The position numbers and the translations under genes are program-made. This document shows positions 1 through 7,158 of a DNA stretch of 16,747 nucleotides, one piece after another. The stretch comes from an uncultured Collinsella sp. Its GTDB lineage: Bacteria; Actinomycetota; Coriobacteriia; Coriobacteriales; Coriobacteriaceae. The DNA is taken from positions 1-16,747 of the forward strand of contig CABQJK010000039.1 in assembly GCA_902464495.1 (NCBI GenBank). Direction: 5' to 3'. Within the stretch, counting starts at the first letter, position 1, and the number at the start of each line of letters is the position of its first letter. The notes beneath the pieces are model-generated. The model was not told the DNA's origin. It did not search any database and saw only the letters and a program-made list of their open reading frames with translations.

Positions 1-46
1 CCTCTGCCATGCGACGGCAGCGCTCTCCCAACTGAGCTACGTCCCC
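1..46 (-). tRNA. tRNA-Ala (anticodon CGC), partial, 5' part only
   Basis: Read on the minus strand from 46 down to 1, the sequence gives a 7-base acceptor 5' strand (GGGGACG), TA, a D-stem (GCTC/GAGC) and an anticodon stem CTGCC/GGCAG enclosing the loop GTCGCAT. With T33 in place the anticodon is CGC, which reads GCG (Ala). The variable loop, T arm and 3' acceptor strand lie beyond the window edge. The GGGG acceptor start and the D-arm are typical of bacterial tRNA-Ala. A strong promoter sits just upstream at 60-87. Confidence 0.9.
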
Positions 47-59
47 AGGACAAGTCGAT

Positions 60-87
60 ATTTTACCTACGGCTCGCCAACTGTCAA
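60..87 (-). promoter_or_regulatory. sigma70-type promoter of the tRNA-Ala gene
   Basis: On the minus strand there is a perfect -35 TTGACA (87-82), a 16-base spacer and a -10 TAAAAT (65-60). Transcription would start near 53, about 7 bases before the mature tRNA 5' end at 46. This is the best promoter match in the window and fits a stable-RNA gene. Confidence 0.8.
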
Positions 88-151
88 CGCCCAATAACCA
101 GTCTTTTTGGGGCGTGGCTATTTTGACAACTTTTCGAGCAGGCGATCCTCT

Positions 152-188
152 CGATGATTTTTTAATCCCCGTCCCAGAAAAATCATCG
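152..188. repeat. REP-like hairpin after the PflX-like gene
   Basis: Arms CGATGATTTTT (152-162) and AAAAATCATCG (178-188) form a perfect 11-bp stem around a 15-base loop that reads GGGACGGGG on the minus strand. The element starts 9 bases after the stop codon of the minus-strand gene ending at 198. The GGGAC core resembles the cores of the repeats at 4344, 4751, 6330, 7290 and 9163-9293. There is no separate U-run after the stem on either strand, so it may be a 3'-end stabiliser or a weak terminator. Confidence 0.55.
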
Positions 189-197
189 GCGAATGTG

Positions 198-1136
198 CTA
201 CTTTGCGCTGGTGAGGACGCCGGTGGTGTCGAAGGCTGGGGTGAAGCTCTCGTCTACCGCTCCGCCTTCTTGCCAAAACATCGTCGTAAAGCCCAGGTCG
301 TCGGCATGGTCGAGCACCTGCTCGTACTCCTCGCGCGTCACGGCGCGCGCCAGGTCGCCGCCTTGTTCGCGCATGAGGGCATTGGGCGTGTACTGGTTCA
401 TGACCGAGATCGGCACGTCGCCCACCGTCTGCCACACCAGGTCCAACACGCGGCACGAATCGTCCGCATGCCCCGGCAGCACCAGATGACGCACGATTAT
501 GCCGCGCTTCATGAGCCCGTCCCCGTCTACCAGCTCTCCCCCGCGGCGCTCAATCTCGCGCGCCATCTGGGCCAGACCCGACACAGCCACGCACGGGTAG
601 TCCTTAATATGAGAGAGTGACTGCGCAAGCGCCGCATTGGCATACTTAAAGTCGGTAAGCCACACGTCGACCAAATCGCCGAGCGCCGCCACGGCACTCG
701 CGCGCTCATAACCGCTCGTGTTGTAGACGATTGGAATGACCAGTCCGCGCTCCCGAGCTGCGGCAATCGCGACCGGCAGCAGGTGAGCATAATGCGTCGC
801 CGTCACCAGATTGATGTTATTGGCACCTTGGTCCTGCAGCTCCAGCATAATCTCGACCAGGCGCTCGGGCGAAATCTCAAGCCCAAAATTGCCCGTCGAG
901 ATCTCGTGGTTCTGACAATAGACACATTTGAGCGAGCAGCCGCTAAAGAAGATCGTGCCCGAACCGGCCTCGCCCGAGATAGGCGGCTCCTCCCACATAT
1001 GAAGCGCCGCGCGGGCCACCTTGAGCGTGTCATCGGCACCGCATACGCCGTGCGCACCCTCGTCGCGCACCGCACCGCAACGACGCGGACACAAATGGCA
1101 GGCGGGCGAAAAAAGTTCGGTCAACGGCGTCGGCAT
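198..1136 (-). CDS. PflX-like radical SAM protein (pyruvate formate-lyase activating enzyme homologue)
   Basis: Predicted cytoplasmic 4Fe-4S radical SAM enzyme of 312 residues, of the type annotated as uncharacterised PflX/PFL-activating-enzyme homologue (COG1313). Seen: the radical SAM triad C67-x3-C71-x2-C74 (CSLKCVYC), preceded by a Cys-rich N-terminal motif CHLCPRRC (C13, C16, C20) and C32 in GVCGA, which is characteristic of this group. The chosen start is ATG at 1136, because a GGAG Shine-Dalgarno sits 9 bases upstream; a TTG at 1151 would add five residues and place that GGAG inside the gene. The gene is monocistronic, with a likely promoter at 1220-1248 and a hairpin just after the stop. 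The physiological substrate of this family is not established; it is distinct from canonical PflA. Family assignment is firm, function is not. Confidence 0.85.
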   Translation of the reverse strand: MPTPLTELFSPACHLCPRRCGAVRDEGAHGVCGADDTLKVARAALHMWEEPPISGEAGSGTIFFSGCSLKCVYCQNHEISTGNFGLEISPERLVEIMLELQDQGANNINLVTATHYAHLLPVAIAAARERGLVIPIVYNTSGYERASAVAALGDLVDVWLTDFKYANAALAQSLSHIKDYPCVAVSGLAQMAREIERRGGELVDGDGLMKRGIIVRHLVLPGHADDSCRVLDLVWQTVGDVPISVMNQYTPNALMREQGGDLARAVTREEYEQVLDHADDLGFTTMFWQEGGAVDESFTPAFDTTGVLTSAK

Positions 1137-1219
1137 AAAAACATGCTCCAAAACAACGATTCAGCAGCTCAAACGTAAAGGGACCAACCGCACAGACGGC
1201 TCGAGCCCAAGGCGCCGTA

Positions 1220-1248
1220 ATCGTCCGACACGATTTTTGTAATGTCAA
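1220..1248 (-). promoter_or_regulatory. candidate promoter of the PflX-like gene
   Basis: The minus strand shows a perfect -35 TTGACA (1248-1243), a 17-base spacer and a weak -10 GACGAT (1225-1220, 3 of 6). Transcription would begin about 80 bases before the ATG at 1136. The -35 is convincing, the -10 is not. Confidence 0.4.
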
Positions 1249-1250
1249 GA

Positions 1251-1279
1251 CTGGAATCGATAAAGTGCCGCTTTATGAT
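1251..1279 (+). promoter_or_regulatory. candidate promoter of the small RNA at 1286-1430
   Basis: A good -10 TATGAT (1274-1279) follows a poor -35 CTGGAA (1251-1256) at 17 bases. It points toward the structured region and terminator that end at about 1430, and lies back to back with the PflX-gene promoter. Confidence 0.35.
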
Positions 1280-1285
1280 GTAGGT

Positions 1286-1430
1286 ATTCCGCCCCCCGCG
1301 GAGCAACTGGGTGAACCGTCGCGTTTATTTAGGGAGCCCACACAGTCGTACCTAGTACAGGTATCCTTCGTTGTTAAGGACGCTGGAACAGTCGATGAGG
1401 GCACCCACCTGTTTTAGGTGGGTTCATTTT
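1286..1430 (+). ncRNA. candidate structured small RNA, possibly 6S-like
   Basis: About 145 bases with no reading frame but with ordered secondary structure: hairpin TACCT-AGTAC-AGGTA (1349-1363), directly followed by TCCTT-(7)-AAGGA (1364-1380), a CCGC/GCGG pairing near 1290-1302, and a final terminator-like hairpin (1403-1423). Its own -10 lies just upstream. Length, an unstructured promoter-proximal part and the GGGCACCCACC tail recall Gram-positive 6S RNA (a regulator that mimics an open promoter and binds RNA polymerase), but I am recalling that from memory and could not show the closing stem and central bubble. Alternatives: the 5' leader of the WecA-like gene, or an unrelated small RNA. 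Confidence 0.4.
1403..1430 (+). terminator. intrinsic terminator of the candidate small RNA
   Basis: ACCCACCT (1403-1410) and AGGTGGGT (1416-1423) form an 8-bp GC-rich stem with loop GTTTT, followed by TCATTTT. The T-run is short, so it is moderately strong. It separates the small RNA from the WecA-like gene that starts 230 bases later. Confidence 0.55.
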
Positions 1431-1661
1431 CGTAACGTGGGGGGTGGTTTTCTTTTGCCGAAAATCGCCATTACAGTCCATATGGATCCCCACCGGCATC
1501 CCAACAATCCATCGACAATACCCTAATATCTGGTAAGCGCGTGATTATCGCTGCGCGCAATTCCATGCACCCCCCTTGGTCGAGTATCATGATTCGGCTA
1601 TGCCCTTTGCGCATGGCGTTCTTCTGACCTTTCCCTTCGACGCTTGGCGGTTTTTAGATTC
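1431..1661 (+). other. leader region of the WecA-like gene
   Basis: No coding region or RNA gene is visible here. Possible promoter pieces are a -10 TATCAT at 1585-1590 (no good -35) or TTGGTC (1576-1581), 17 bases, TATGCC (1599-1604). Neither is strong. The reading frame of the downstream gene is closed by a TGA at 1590-1592, so its start must lie after that. Confidence 0.35.
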
Positions 1662-2861
1662 ATGGCTTCATCCCCGAGCTACATACCGTACCTATGCGTG
1701 GCAGCGGCGGCCTTTATCACGACCTTCCTCACGGTGCCTCTGGTCAAGCGCCTGGCAATTAAGTTCGACGCCGTCGACTATCCTTCCAAGCGCCGCATCA
1801 ACACCAAGCCCATCCCGCGTTTGGGCGGAACGGCGGTGTTTTTGGGCCTGGTCGTTGCCTGCATTGTGCAAATCCTAGGCACCTGGCACCTAGGCTGGCC
1901 GCCCGTCCTGGTGCCGCACCCGCGCCTTCACATTAGCTATCCTATGCTGGCCCTCTCCTTTACCGTCATCTTTGCGACCGGCGCTATCGACGACGTCATC
2001 CAGCTCAAGCCCAAGCAAAAGCTAGCCGGACAGGTCCTCGCTGCGCTCATCGCCTGCGTGGGCGGCCTGCGCATCGGCGTCATCGTCAACCCGTTTGCCC
2101 CCGGCGAGATCATGCTCGGATGGCTCGCCTACCCCATCACCGTGATCTATCTGGTGGCATTCACCAACATCATTAACCTCATCGACGGCCTCGATGGCTT
2201 GGCCACGGGCATCTGCGGCATCGCCTCGTTCACCATGTTTTCGATGGCCGTTCTCTCGGGCCGTATCGACGCCGCCGCGCTCTCCATTGCGCTCTTTGGC
2301 GCCTGTCTGGCCTTTTTGCGCTACAACTTCAACCCCGCAAGCATCTTCTTGGGCGACTCGGGGTCGCTGCTTCTGGGCTTTGCGCTGGGCTCCATCTCGC
2401 TACTCAACGTGAGCCGCACCGCCGCGCTCACCTCGCTTATCATCCCGCTCATCGTTGCCGGCGTGCCCATCATCGACACGTTTAGCGCCATCGTGCGCCG
2501 CAAGCGCGCCCACATTAGCATCGGGCAGGCCGACAAGGGCCACATCCACCACCGCCTGATCCAAGAGGGCTACAACCAAAAGCAGGCTGTGCTGCTCATC
2601 TATGCCTGGTGCATTATGCTTTCGGCCGGCGCCGCCGCGATCAACCAGGTCGAGGTGCCCATGCGCGTGCTCATCTTTACCGTGCTCGCCATTGGCTCGG
2701 CGGCCTTTGCCAAGCATCTACATCTGTTTGAGCCCGTGTTGCGTCACCATTACAACAAGCGCACGCACGAGGACGAGCTCGTCACCCCCGACGATCCCGC
2801 CTTTAAGCAAGAGGAGCAGGCAGCAGAAGAACGCAAGGAGGAGCGCCACCACAGGCGCTAG
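1662..2861 (+). CDS. wecA: undecaprenyl-phosphate GlcNAc-1-phosphate transferase family (WecA/TagO-like)
   Basis: Polytopic membrane enzyme of 399 residues that would move a sugar-1-phosphate (typically GlcNAc-1-P) from UDP-sugar to undecaprenyl phosphate, the first lipid-linked step of wall or surface glycan synthesis. Seen: the acidic pair D110-D111 in GAIDDVIQLKPKQK, the NLIDGLDGLATG loop (D175, D178), the FNPASIFLGDSGS segment (about 223-235) and the HIHHRL motif (294-299), all signatures of the WecA/TagO branch rather than MraY. Many hydrophobic segments separate them. The C-terminus is a charged, probably disordered tail rich in Glu, Lys, Arg and His. Start chosen at ATG 1662; a TTG at 1644 would add six residues, and neither has a clear Shine-Dalgarno. 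Which glycan it primes (teichoic acid-like, arabinogalactan-like or other) cannot be told from this window. Confidence 0.88.
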   Translation: MASSPSYIPYLCVAAAAFITTFLTVPLVKRLAIKFDAVDYPSKRRINTKPIPRLGGTAVFLGLVVACIVQILGTWHLGWPPVLVPHPRLHISYPMLALSFTVIFATGAIDDVIQLKPKQKLAGQVLAALIACVGGLRIGVIVNPFAPGEIMLGWLAYPITVIYLVAFTNIINLIDGLDGLATGICGIASFTMFSMAVLSGRIDAAALSIALFGACLAFLRYNFNPASIFLGDSGSLLLGFALGSISLLNVSRTAALTSLIIPLIVAGVPIIDTFSAIVRRKRAHISIGQADKGHIHHRLIQEGYNQKQAVLLIYAWCIMLSAGAAAINQVEVPMRVLIFTVLAIGSAAFAKHLHLFEPVLRHHYNKRTHEDELVTPDDPAFKQEEQAAEERKEERHHRR

Positions 2862-3022
2862 GGTAAGCTGCCGAGGATGCGTCCAGACGCCGCCGGCCAA
2901 ACGTGCAGCCACGCCGCGCCCATCGCACAAGCCGCCGCTCTCCCGTCCCTCGCCTACTTACGACCCGCCCCTCCAATAAACGCGTTATCATCTTGACCCA
3001 TGAACATACGTTAGGAGCAATC

Positions 3023-4072
3023 ATGCCAAACGAGAACAGCTACGAAGTCGCGCTGCAAAAGAGCAACGCCATTCGCGAGGGCCTGGCCAAAACGCCCGAG
3101 AAGTTCACCATGCTCACCGGCGACCGCCCCACCGGCCGTCTGCACCTGGGTCACTACTTCGGCACCCTCAAGGGCCGTGTTGAGCTGCAGAACATGGGCG
3201 CCAAGACCAACGTGCTCATCGCCGACTACCAAGTCATCACTGACCGCGATACGACCGAGCACATCCAGGACAACGTGTACAACATGGTCATGGACTACCT
3301 TGCCTGCGGCATCGACCCCGACAAGACCATGATCTACGCACACTCCGCCGTACCCGCCGCAAACCAGCTCATGCTGCCGTTCCTGTCGCTGGTCTCCGAG
3401 GCCGAGCTGGCGCGCAACCCCACGGTCAAGGCCGAGATGGAGGCCTCGGGCCACGAGCTCACCGGCCTTCTGCTCACCTACCCGGTGCACCAGGCCTGCG
3501 ACATCCTGTTCTGCAAGGGCAATGTGGTGCCCGTCGGTCGCGACCAGCTGCCGCACATCGAGCTCACCCGCACTATCGCCCGCCGCTTTAACAACCGTTA
3601 CGGTAAGGTGTTCCCCGAAGTCGACGCGCTGCTGTCCGAGACCCCGCTGCTGCCCGGCCTGGACGGGCGCAAGATGAGCAAGAGCTACGGCAACGCCATC
3701 AACATCTCGATGACCGCCGAGGAGACGGCCAAGCGCATCAAGAAGAGCCAGACCGACTCCGAGCGCATGATCACGTTCGATCCCGAGAATCGCCCCGGCG
3801 TGTCCGGCCTGCTTTCAACCGCCGCCATCTGCACCGGCCGTTCCGAGGTCGAGATTGCCGAGGAGATTGGCATGGGCGGCTCCGGCCAGCTCAAGAAGTA
3901 CGTGACCGAGGCTGTCAACGAGTACTTCGCGCCGATCCGCGAGCGTCGTCAGCGCTACGAGAACGATCTGGACTATGTGAAGGACGTGCTGCACGAGGGC
4001 AACCGTCGCGCCAACGAGATCGCCGAGCAGACCCTGGCCGAGGTTCAGGACGCCATGGGCATGGTGTACTAG
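3023..4072 (+). CDS. trpS: tryptophanyl-tRNA synthetase
   Basis: Class I aminoacyl-tRNA synthetase of 349 residues that charges tRNA-Trp in the cytoplasm. Seen: the HIGH-type motif HLGH (41-44) within GDRPTGRLHLGHYFG, and KMSKS (217-221). The segment DYQVITDR and the tract LTYPVHQACDILF (about 151-163) are typical of bacterial TrpRS. Length matches the family. The reading frame is open back to 2903, but the ATG at 3023 has an AGGAG ending 5 bases upstream and begins the conserved protein, so the earlier start is rejected. The 161-base gap after the WecA-like gene holds a possible -10 TATCAT at 2986-2991 without a good -35. No T-box leader is visible. A long hairpin follows at 4126-4167. Confidence 0.95.
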   Translation: MPNENSYEVALQKSNAIREGLAKTPEKFTMLTGDRPTGRLHLGHYFGTLKGRVELQNMGAKTNVLIADYQVITDRDTTEHIQDNVYNMVMDYLACGIDPDKTMIYAHSAVPAANQLMLPFLSLVSEAELARNPTVKAEMEASGHELTGLLLTYPVHQACDILFCKGNVVPVGRDQLPHIELTRTIARRFNNRYGKVFPEVDALLSETPLLPGLDGRKMSKSYGNAINISMTAEETAKRIKKSQTDSERMITFDPENRPGVSGLLSTAAICTGRSEVEIAEEIGMGGSGQLKKYVTEAVNEYFAPIRERRQRYENDLDYVKDVLHEGNRRANEIAEQTLAEVQDAMGMVY

Positions 4073-4125
4073 GCAAGGCGCTTTCGCACGACATAGACGG
4101 TGAGATGAGATTTCTCCCCGAAACA

Positions 4126-4167
4126 GGAACAGGCCCGCTGGCAGTTAGTTGCCAGCGGGCCTGTTCC
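4126..4167. terminator. perfect 18-bp hairpin downstream of trpS
   Basis: GGAACAGGCCCGCTGGCA (4126-4143) is the exact complement of TGCCAGCGGGCCTGTTCC (4150-4167), with loop GTTAGT. It lies 53 bases after the trpS stop. The stem is strong enough to end transcription or protect the 3' end, but no U-run follows on the plus strand, so it is not a canonical intrinsic terminator. From 4168 to 4343 I see no gene, only minor hairpins (for example TGGCGG/CCGCCA near 4291-4313). Confidence 0.6.
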
Positions 4168-4343
4168 CGAAGTACACCGTTGAATCGCACAGAGGGGAGG
4201 AATGCGAATCAAACTCAACAGGGCAGGCTTTTTCATCGCCTAATGCCTGCACCGTTGCTGAAACCAATATAGTTCACCGTGGTTTACTTTTTGGCGGAAA
4301 ATTGCCCCGCCACATTGTCTCCATAAGTTAACCCCGGTAAACT

Positions 4344-4384
4344 AAAACCACCACAAAGGGGACAGCCACCTTTGTGGTGGTTTT
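4344..4384. repeat. palindromic repeat, copy A (REP-like, terminator for the MGMT gene)
   Basis: Arms AAAACCACCACAAAGG (4344-4359) and CCTTTGTGGTGGTTTT (4369-4384) form a perfect 16-bp stem; the loop is GGACAGCCA. It starts 16 bases after the stop of the minus-strand MGMT gene, where the stem ends in UUUU like a terminator. Compared with copy C, one base of the loop differs (GCC instead of GGC). Confidence 0.8.
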
Positions 4385-4400
4385 GGCCACGGCGGAGCCG

Positions 4401-4721
4401 CTAGAGCCCTGCTGGCCAGCGACAGACGGCCAAGTCGACGTGCATGTCGTCCTTAAACGTCACGCCCTCCCCCAGCAAAAGCTCACGTTGAGCATCGGGG
4501 CCGCCAAACGCAAAGCCCTCGCAAATGCGGCCATCGGCAAACACCACACGATGGCAGGGAATCTGACCAGGGCGCGGATTGCTGTGCAGCGCATAGCCCA
4601 CATAGCGCGCGCTTCGTGGACGACCGGCGAGCAGCGCCACCTGACCGTACGTGGCGACCATCCCCTCGGGAATCTGCTCGACCACCTCGTACACCCGCTC
4701 AAAAAAGCCCTCAGACGCCAT
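4401..4721 (-). CDS. compact O6-alkylguanine-DNA alkyltransferase-family protein (MGMT C-terminal domain only)
   Basis: Protein of 106 residues made almost only of the DNA-binding/acceptor domain of MGMT (Ada/Ogt family). Seen in order: IPEGMVATYGQVALLAG, the ARYVGYALHSNP helix, and the acceptor motif PCHRVV. The cysteine is present, so this is not an alkyltransferase-like (ATL) protein, in which Trp replaces it. The family accepts O6-alkyl groups from guanine in a one-time reaction. The N-terminal domain of full-length enzymes (usually about 160-180 residues) is missing. Start chosen at ATG 4721, with GGGAG about 8 bases upstream; the longer frame from 4760 would begin in the repeat. It lies downstream of degV on the same strand but is separated from it by repeat copy B. 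Direct repair activity is plausible, not proven. Confidence 0.82.
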   Translation of the reverse strand: MASEGFFERVYEVVEQIPEGMVATYGQVALLAGRPRSARYVGYALHSNPRPGQIPCHRVVFADGRICEGFAFGGPDAQRELLLGEGVTFKDDMHVDLAVCRWPAGL

Positions 4722-4750
4722 TGCTCGCTCCCTTCCACCCGGAATAGCAT

Positions 4751-4789
4751 AAACCACCACAAAGGTGCCTGTCCCCTTTGTGGTGGTTT
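4751..4789. repeat. palindromic repeat, copy B (after degV)
   Basis: Arms AAACCACCACAAAGG (4751-4765) and CCTTTGTGGTGGTTT (4775-4789) around the loop TGCCTGTCC, i.e. the same element as copies A and C with its loop in the opposite orientation. It begins 12 bases after the degV stop and lies 29 bases before the MGMT start codon, so it separates two genes on the same strand. Confidence 0.8.
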
Positions 4790-4801
4790 ATGGCAAGTCG
4801 G

Positions 4802-5656
4802 TTAGTTGGCGGGCTGGAAGAAGGCTACGGCTACGGCGCCGGGACCTACGTGGGTGCCGATGGTGGCGCCGATGGTGTGGACGGGCAGCTCGCCCTCGGT
4901 GTGGCCAGCCCACAGCGCCGCACTGTCCTCGATATACTTCTTGAGCACGGCGTCCGAAAGACCCGTATAGCCAAGCGCCAGCGGCATGGAAAAGTCGATG
5001 CCGCCCGCCTTTTCGACCTTCTGGTTGAGCAGATTACGACCGTTCTTGGAACCGCGCGCCTTGCCCAGCTGCACGATCAGGCCATCCTCGGCGGCCACAA
5101 CAGGCTTCACGTTGAGTAGCGTACCCACGGCGCCGGCCGCAGCAGACAAGCGGCCTCCGCGCACCAGGTACTCCAGCGTCTCGAGCAGGCCGATGACGAC
5201 CACGCGGTCGCGCACGGCCTCGACAGCCGCCGCAATCTGAGCCGCGCCCTGGCCCTCGTCCACCAGGCGCAGCGCATACTCGACCAGCACGCGCTCGCCC
5301 AAGGTCACGTTATTGCTGTCCACGACGAACATGTCGCCGCCCGGCGCCTCGGCAAGTGCCGTACGAGCACTCTGGTTGGTGCCCGAGAGCTTGGCGCCCA
5401 CGGTAATAATCACGGCCTCATCGCCGGCCTCACGCGCTTCGGCAATCGCCTGCGAAAAGGCGTACGGGTTGACCTGACCGGTCTTGGGCAGCTCATCGCG
5501 CTCCACAAGCATCTCGTAAAAGCGCTGGTGATCGATGTCGACGCCATCCATATACACATCGGTGCCAAAGGTGACGGACAGCGGCAGAACACGCAGAGCG
5601 GGGTGCTCCGCCGGCGACATATCGCTTGCGGAATCGGTAATAATGCGGACGGACAT
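4802..5656 (-). CDS. DegV family protein (fatty-acid-binding)
   Basis: Protein of 284 residues of the DegV family. Known members bind a fatty acid in a deep pocket, and FakB proteins of this family present fatty acids to the kinase FakA. Seen: N-terminal IITDSASDMSP (5-15), KTGQVNP (58-64) at the position of the family TSQP-type motif, AKLSGTNQSA (88-97), and LVRGGRLS (164-171) followed by GTLLNVKPVV. These are the usual DegV landmarks. Start at ATG 5656, with AAAGGA 6 bases upstream; the frame is open to 5761 but has no supporting site there. A MarR-family gene lies 119 bases upstream on the same strand and may be co-transcribed. No FakA-like kinase is in this window. Lipid ligand and partner are inferred from family only. 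Confidence 0.88.
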   Translation of the reverse strand: MSVRIITDSASDMSPAEHPALRVLPLSVTFGTDVYMDGVDIDHQRFYEMLVERDELPKTGQVNPYAFSQAIAEAREAGDEAVIITVGAKLSGTNQSARTALAEAPGGDMFVVDSNNVTLGERVLVEYALRLVDEGQGAAQIAAAVEAVRDRVVVIGLLETLEYLVRGGRLSAAAGAVGTLLNVKPVVAAEDGLIVQLGKARGSKNGRNLLNQKVEKAGGIDFSMPLALGYTGLSDAVLKKYIEDSAALWAGHTEGELPVHTIGATIGTHVGPGAVAVAFFQPAN

Positions 5657-5775
5657 AACGAATCCTTTCTTGCGCAGGTCCCGCGCGGGGAATTTTGACA
5701 GCAATGCCCCGGCACGGCATACGCGCTCAAACGGGACTATGCAGTTTTTAATGGGAAGCAAATGCCTTGGCGGCC

Positions 5776-6225
5776 TTAGATCTCACGCAGGGTGTTGAGA
5801 ATCGTACGCAGCGACGCATACATCTGCTCGCGCTGCTCCACACCCATAGCCTTACCGGTGGTGTCGAGCACCTCGCGAATGATGCGGTCCGCCTCGCTCA
5901 TGCTCTCGCCGCCCAGAGCGGTCAGGCGCACCGGGGCACGATACTTAACGGCCGCATCACCCGAGTCGTCGACCTCGACGTAGCCGCCCTCCTCCAGATG
6001 CGCGAGCGTGCGCGAGACGGCGGCACGGGTCACGCCTGCCATGCGAGCCAGGTCAGCGCCAGTCAGGCCGTCCTTGCTGCGCTCAAGATAGTACAGGCAC
6101 ATAACGTCGGAGCCCTTGAGGCCCAGCCTTGCGCCCTCGGATGTCTTAATGCGCTGGATCTCCTTGTAGAGCCCGCTGATCAGTCCGACAAAGTCCTCGA
6201 AACGTGTCTCGTCGTTCTGCTGCAT
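5776..6225 (-). CDS. MarR family transcriptional regulator
   Basis: A 149-residue winged helix-turn-helix protein. Seen: the helix-turn-helix TGADLARMAGVTRAAVSRTL (55-74), LEEGGYVEVDDSGD as the start of the wing, then RLTALGG. N- and C-terminal helices would make the dimer interface, as in MarR proteins. Members repress or activate genes in response to small ligands or oxidants, and often regulate themselves. There is a partial palindrome 27 bases upstream of the start (6252-6271). The degV gene lies 119 bases downstream on the same strand and is the most likely co-transcribed target. No Cys-based sensor is evident (a single Cys at 43). Ligand unknown. Confidence 0.88.
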   Translation of the reverse strand: MQQNDETRFEDFVGLISGLYKEIQRIKTSEGARLGLKGSDVMCLYYLERSKDGLTGADLARMAGVTRAAVSRTLAHLEEGGYVEVDDSGDAAVKYRAPVRLTALGGESMSEADRIIREVLDTTGKAMGVEQREQMYASLRTILNTLREI

Positions 6226-6251
6226 GGGAGACGACCGCCTTTCGCTTACAT

Positions 6252-6271
6252 GATGCTAACGGGTAAACATC
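6252..6271. promoter_or_regulatory. imperfect palindrome upstream of the marR-type gene (candidate operator)
   Basis: GATGCTAACGGGTAAACATC is an inverted repeat with 7 of 10 paired positions, of the size expected for a MarR-family operator, and lies between likely promoter DNA and the start codon at 6225. This is a shape argument only. Confidence 0.25.
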
Positions 6272-6329
6272 TTAGCCGCACGAGGCAACACCCATACCCA
6301 AATATCCCATTTGTTAACCCATCAACATA

Positions 6330-6370
6330 AAAACCACCACAAAGGGGACAGGCACCTTTGTGGTGGTTTT
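6330..6370. repeat. palindromic repeat, copy C (after the B3/B4 gene)
   Basis: Same 16-bp arms as copy A (6330-6345 and 6355-6370) around the loop GGACAGGCA. It starts 28 bases after the stop of the minus-strand gene ending at 6399, and on that strand the stem ends in a run of five U, a good intrinsic terminator shape. Confidence 0.82.
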
Positions 6371-6398
6371 GACCGGCGAACATGATCCGCAGGCGTCG

Positions 6399-7118
6399 TT
6401 ACAGTTCCACGCAGGGATTGTCGCGGGTCACAAGCGTCTTAACGACAACCGTCGCTCCCAGATAGCGCTCGAGCAACTCGGCGAGACGATCAACGGCAGC
6501 CTGGCAATCCCCCATCCGCTCGGGCTCCGCGCACTCAATCGCCAGGAATGCATCGGCCGAATCGTCGGACAGCGCCGTGCGAACGCCATCGCACCAGTTC
6601 CAGCAGCGGCATACGGCGCCCGCATCATCGATGTAGGCGAGCTCGCCGGGCAGCGTCGGGTCATCTGTTTCCTCGCCAAGTGGCAGGAACGCATCGCCGC
6701 CGTCAGTCACCTTCAAGCGAAGATCCCCCTCAATCGTATGCAGGTCCTCGCCGCCAACGGGCAGCGCATAGGTCAGCGACACCGTGTTGTAGATGTCCAC
6801 CGCGGGCGTAATGTGGCCCACCGGTTTGCCCTTGAGCACGCGCTTGAGCAGGTTCTCAATTGAGCAACGCGCGCCCTTTTTGGTCTTGAACAGCCGATAA
6901 GCCTCGCGCCATGCCTTGACCGGTGCGTTCTCGCTGATAGTATCGCTGGTCAGATGACGCTCCGCGTCGATATTGGCGCGGTCGAGCAACGCCGCAATCG
7001 CGTCCACGTCCTCTTGAGGAATCTGAGCCGCGGGCTTCATGCCCATTACGACCACAACACCGACAGCCGCCTGCGGAAACAGCTCCCAAAACGAATCCTC
7101 GGCAATAAAGCTCTTCAT
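6399..7118 (-). CDS. B3/B4 tRNA-binding domain protein (PheT-like domain, stand-alone)
   Basis: Protein of 239 residues matching the B3/B4 domain otherwise found in the beta subunit of phenylalanyl-tRNA synthetase (COG3382-type stand-alone protein). Seen: the core YNTVSLTYALPVGGEDLHTI (110-129), GDLRLKV, the PGELAYIDD strand and the VCRCWNWCDGVRT segment (169-181), which are the family landmarks. In PheRS this domain contributes to editing; stand-alone members are thought to bind or edit aminoacyl-tRNA, but their role is not settled. Start chosen at ATG 7118, with GGGAG 6 bases upstream; the ATG at 7133 contains that site. It is preceded by a 138-base leader with an apparent terminator, suggesting attenuation. 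Confidence 0.85.
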   Translation of the reverse strand: MKSFIAEDSFWELFPQAAVGVVVVMGMKPAAQIPQEDVDAIAALLDRANIDAERHLTSDTISENAPVKAWREAYRLFKTKKGARCSIENLLKRVLKGKPVGHITPAVDIYNTVSLTYALPVGGEDLHTIEGDLRLKVTDGGDAFLPLGEETDDPTLPGELAYIDDAGAVCRCWNWCDGVRTALSDDSADAFLAIECAEPERMGDCQAAVDRLAELLERYLGATVVVKTLVTRDNPCVEL

Positions 7119-7158
7119 GCGCTCTCCCTTCATCGTGCGCGCCCGAGCGAGGGCGCCT

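Noticed and set aside
1..200. Possible integration site at the tRNA-Ala gene
   Set aside because: No integrase, no duplicated tRNA end and no foreign genes lie beside it; only one side of the tRNA is visible.
1304..1330. A T-box-like string (GGGTGAACCGTCGCG)
   Set aside because: It resembles the T-box core only loosely, lies about 85 bases before the terminator instead of overlapping it, and the downstream gene is not an amino-acid gene.
4149..4331. A 60-residue open frame after trpS
   Set aside because: It begins in the long hairpin, has no ribosome-binding site and no family resemblance.
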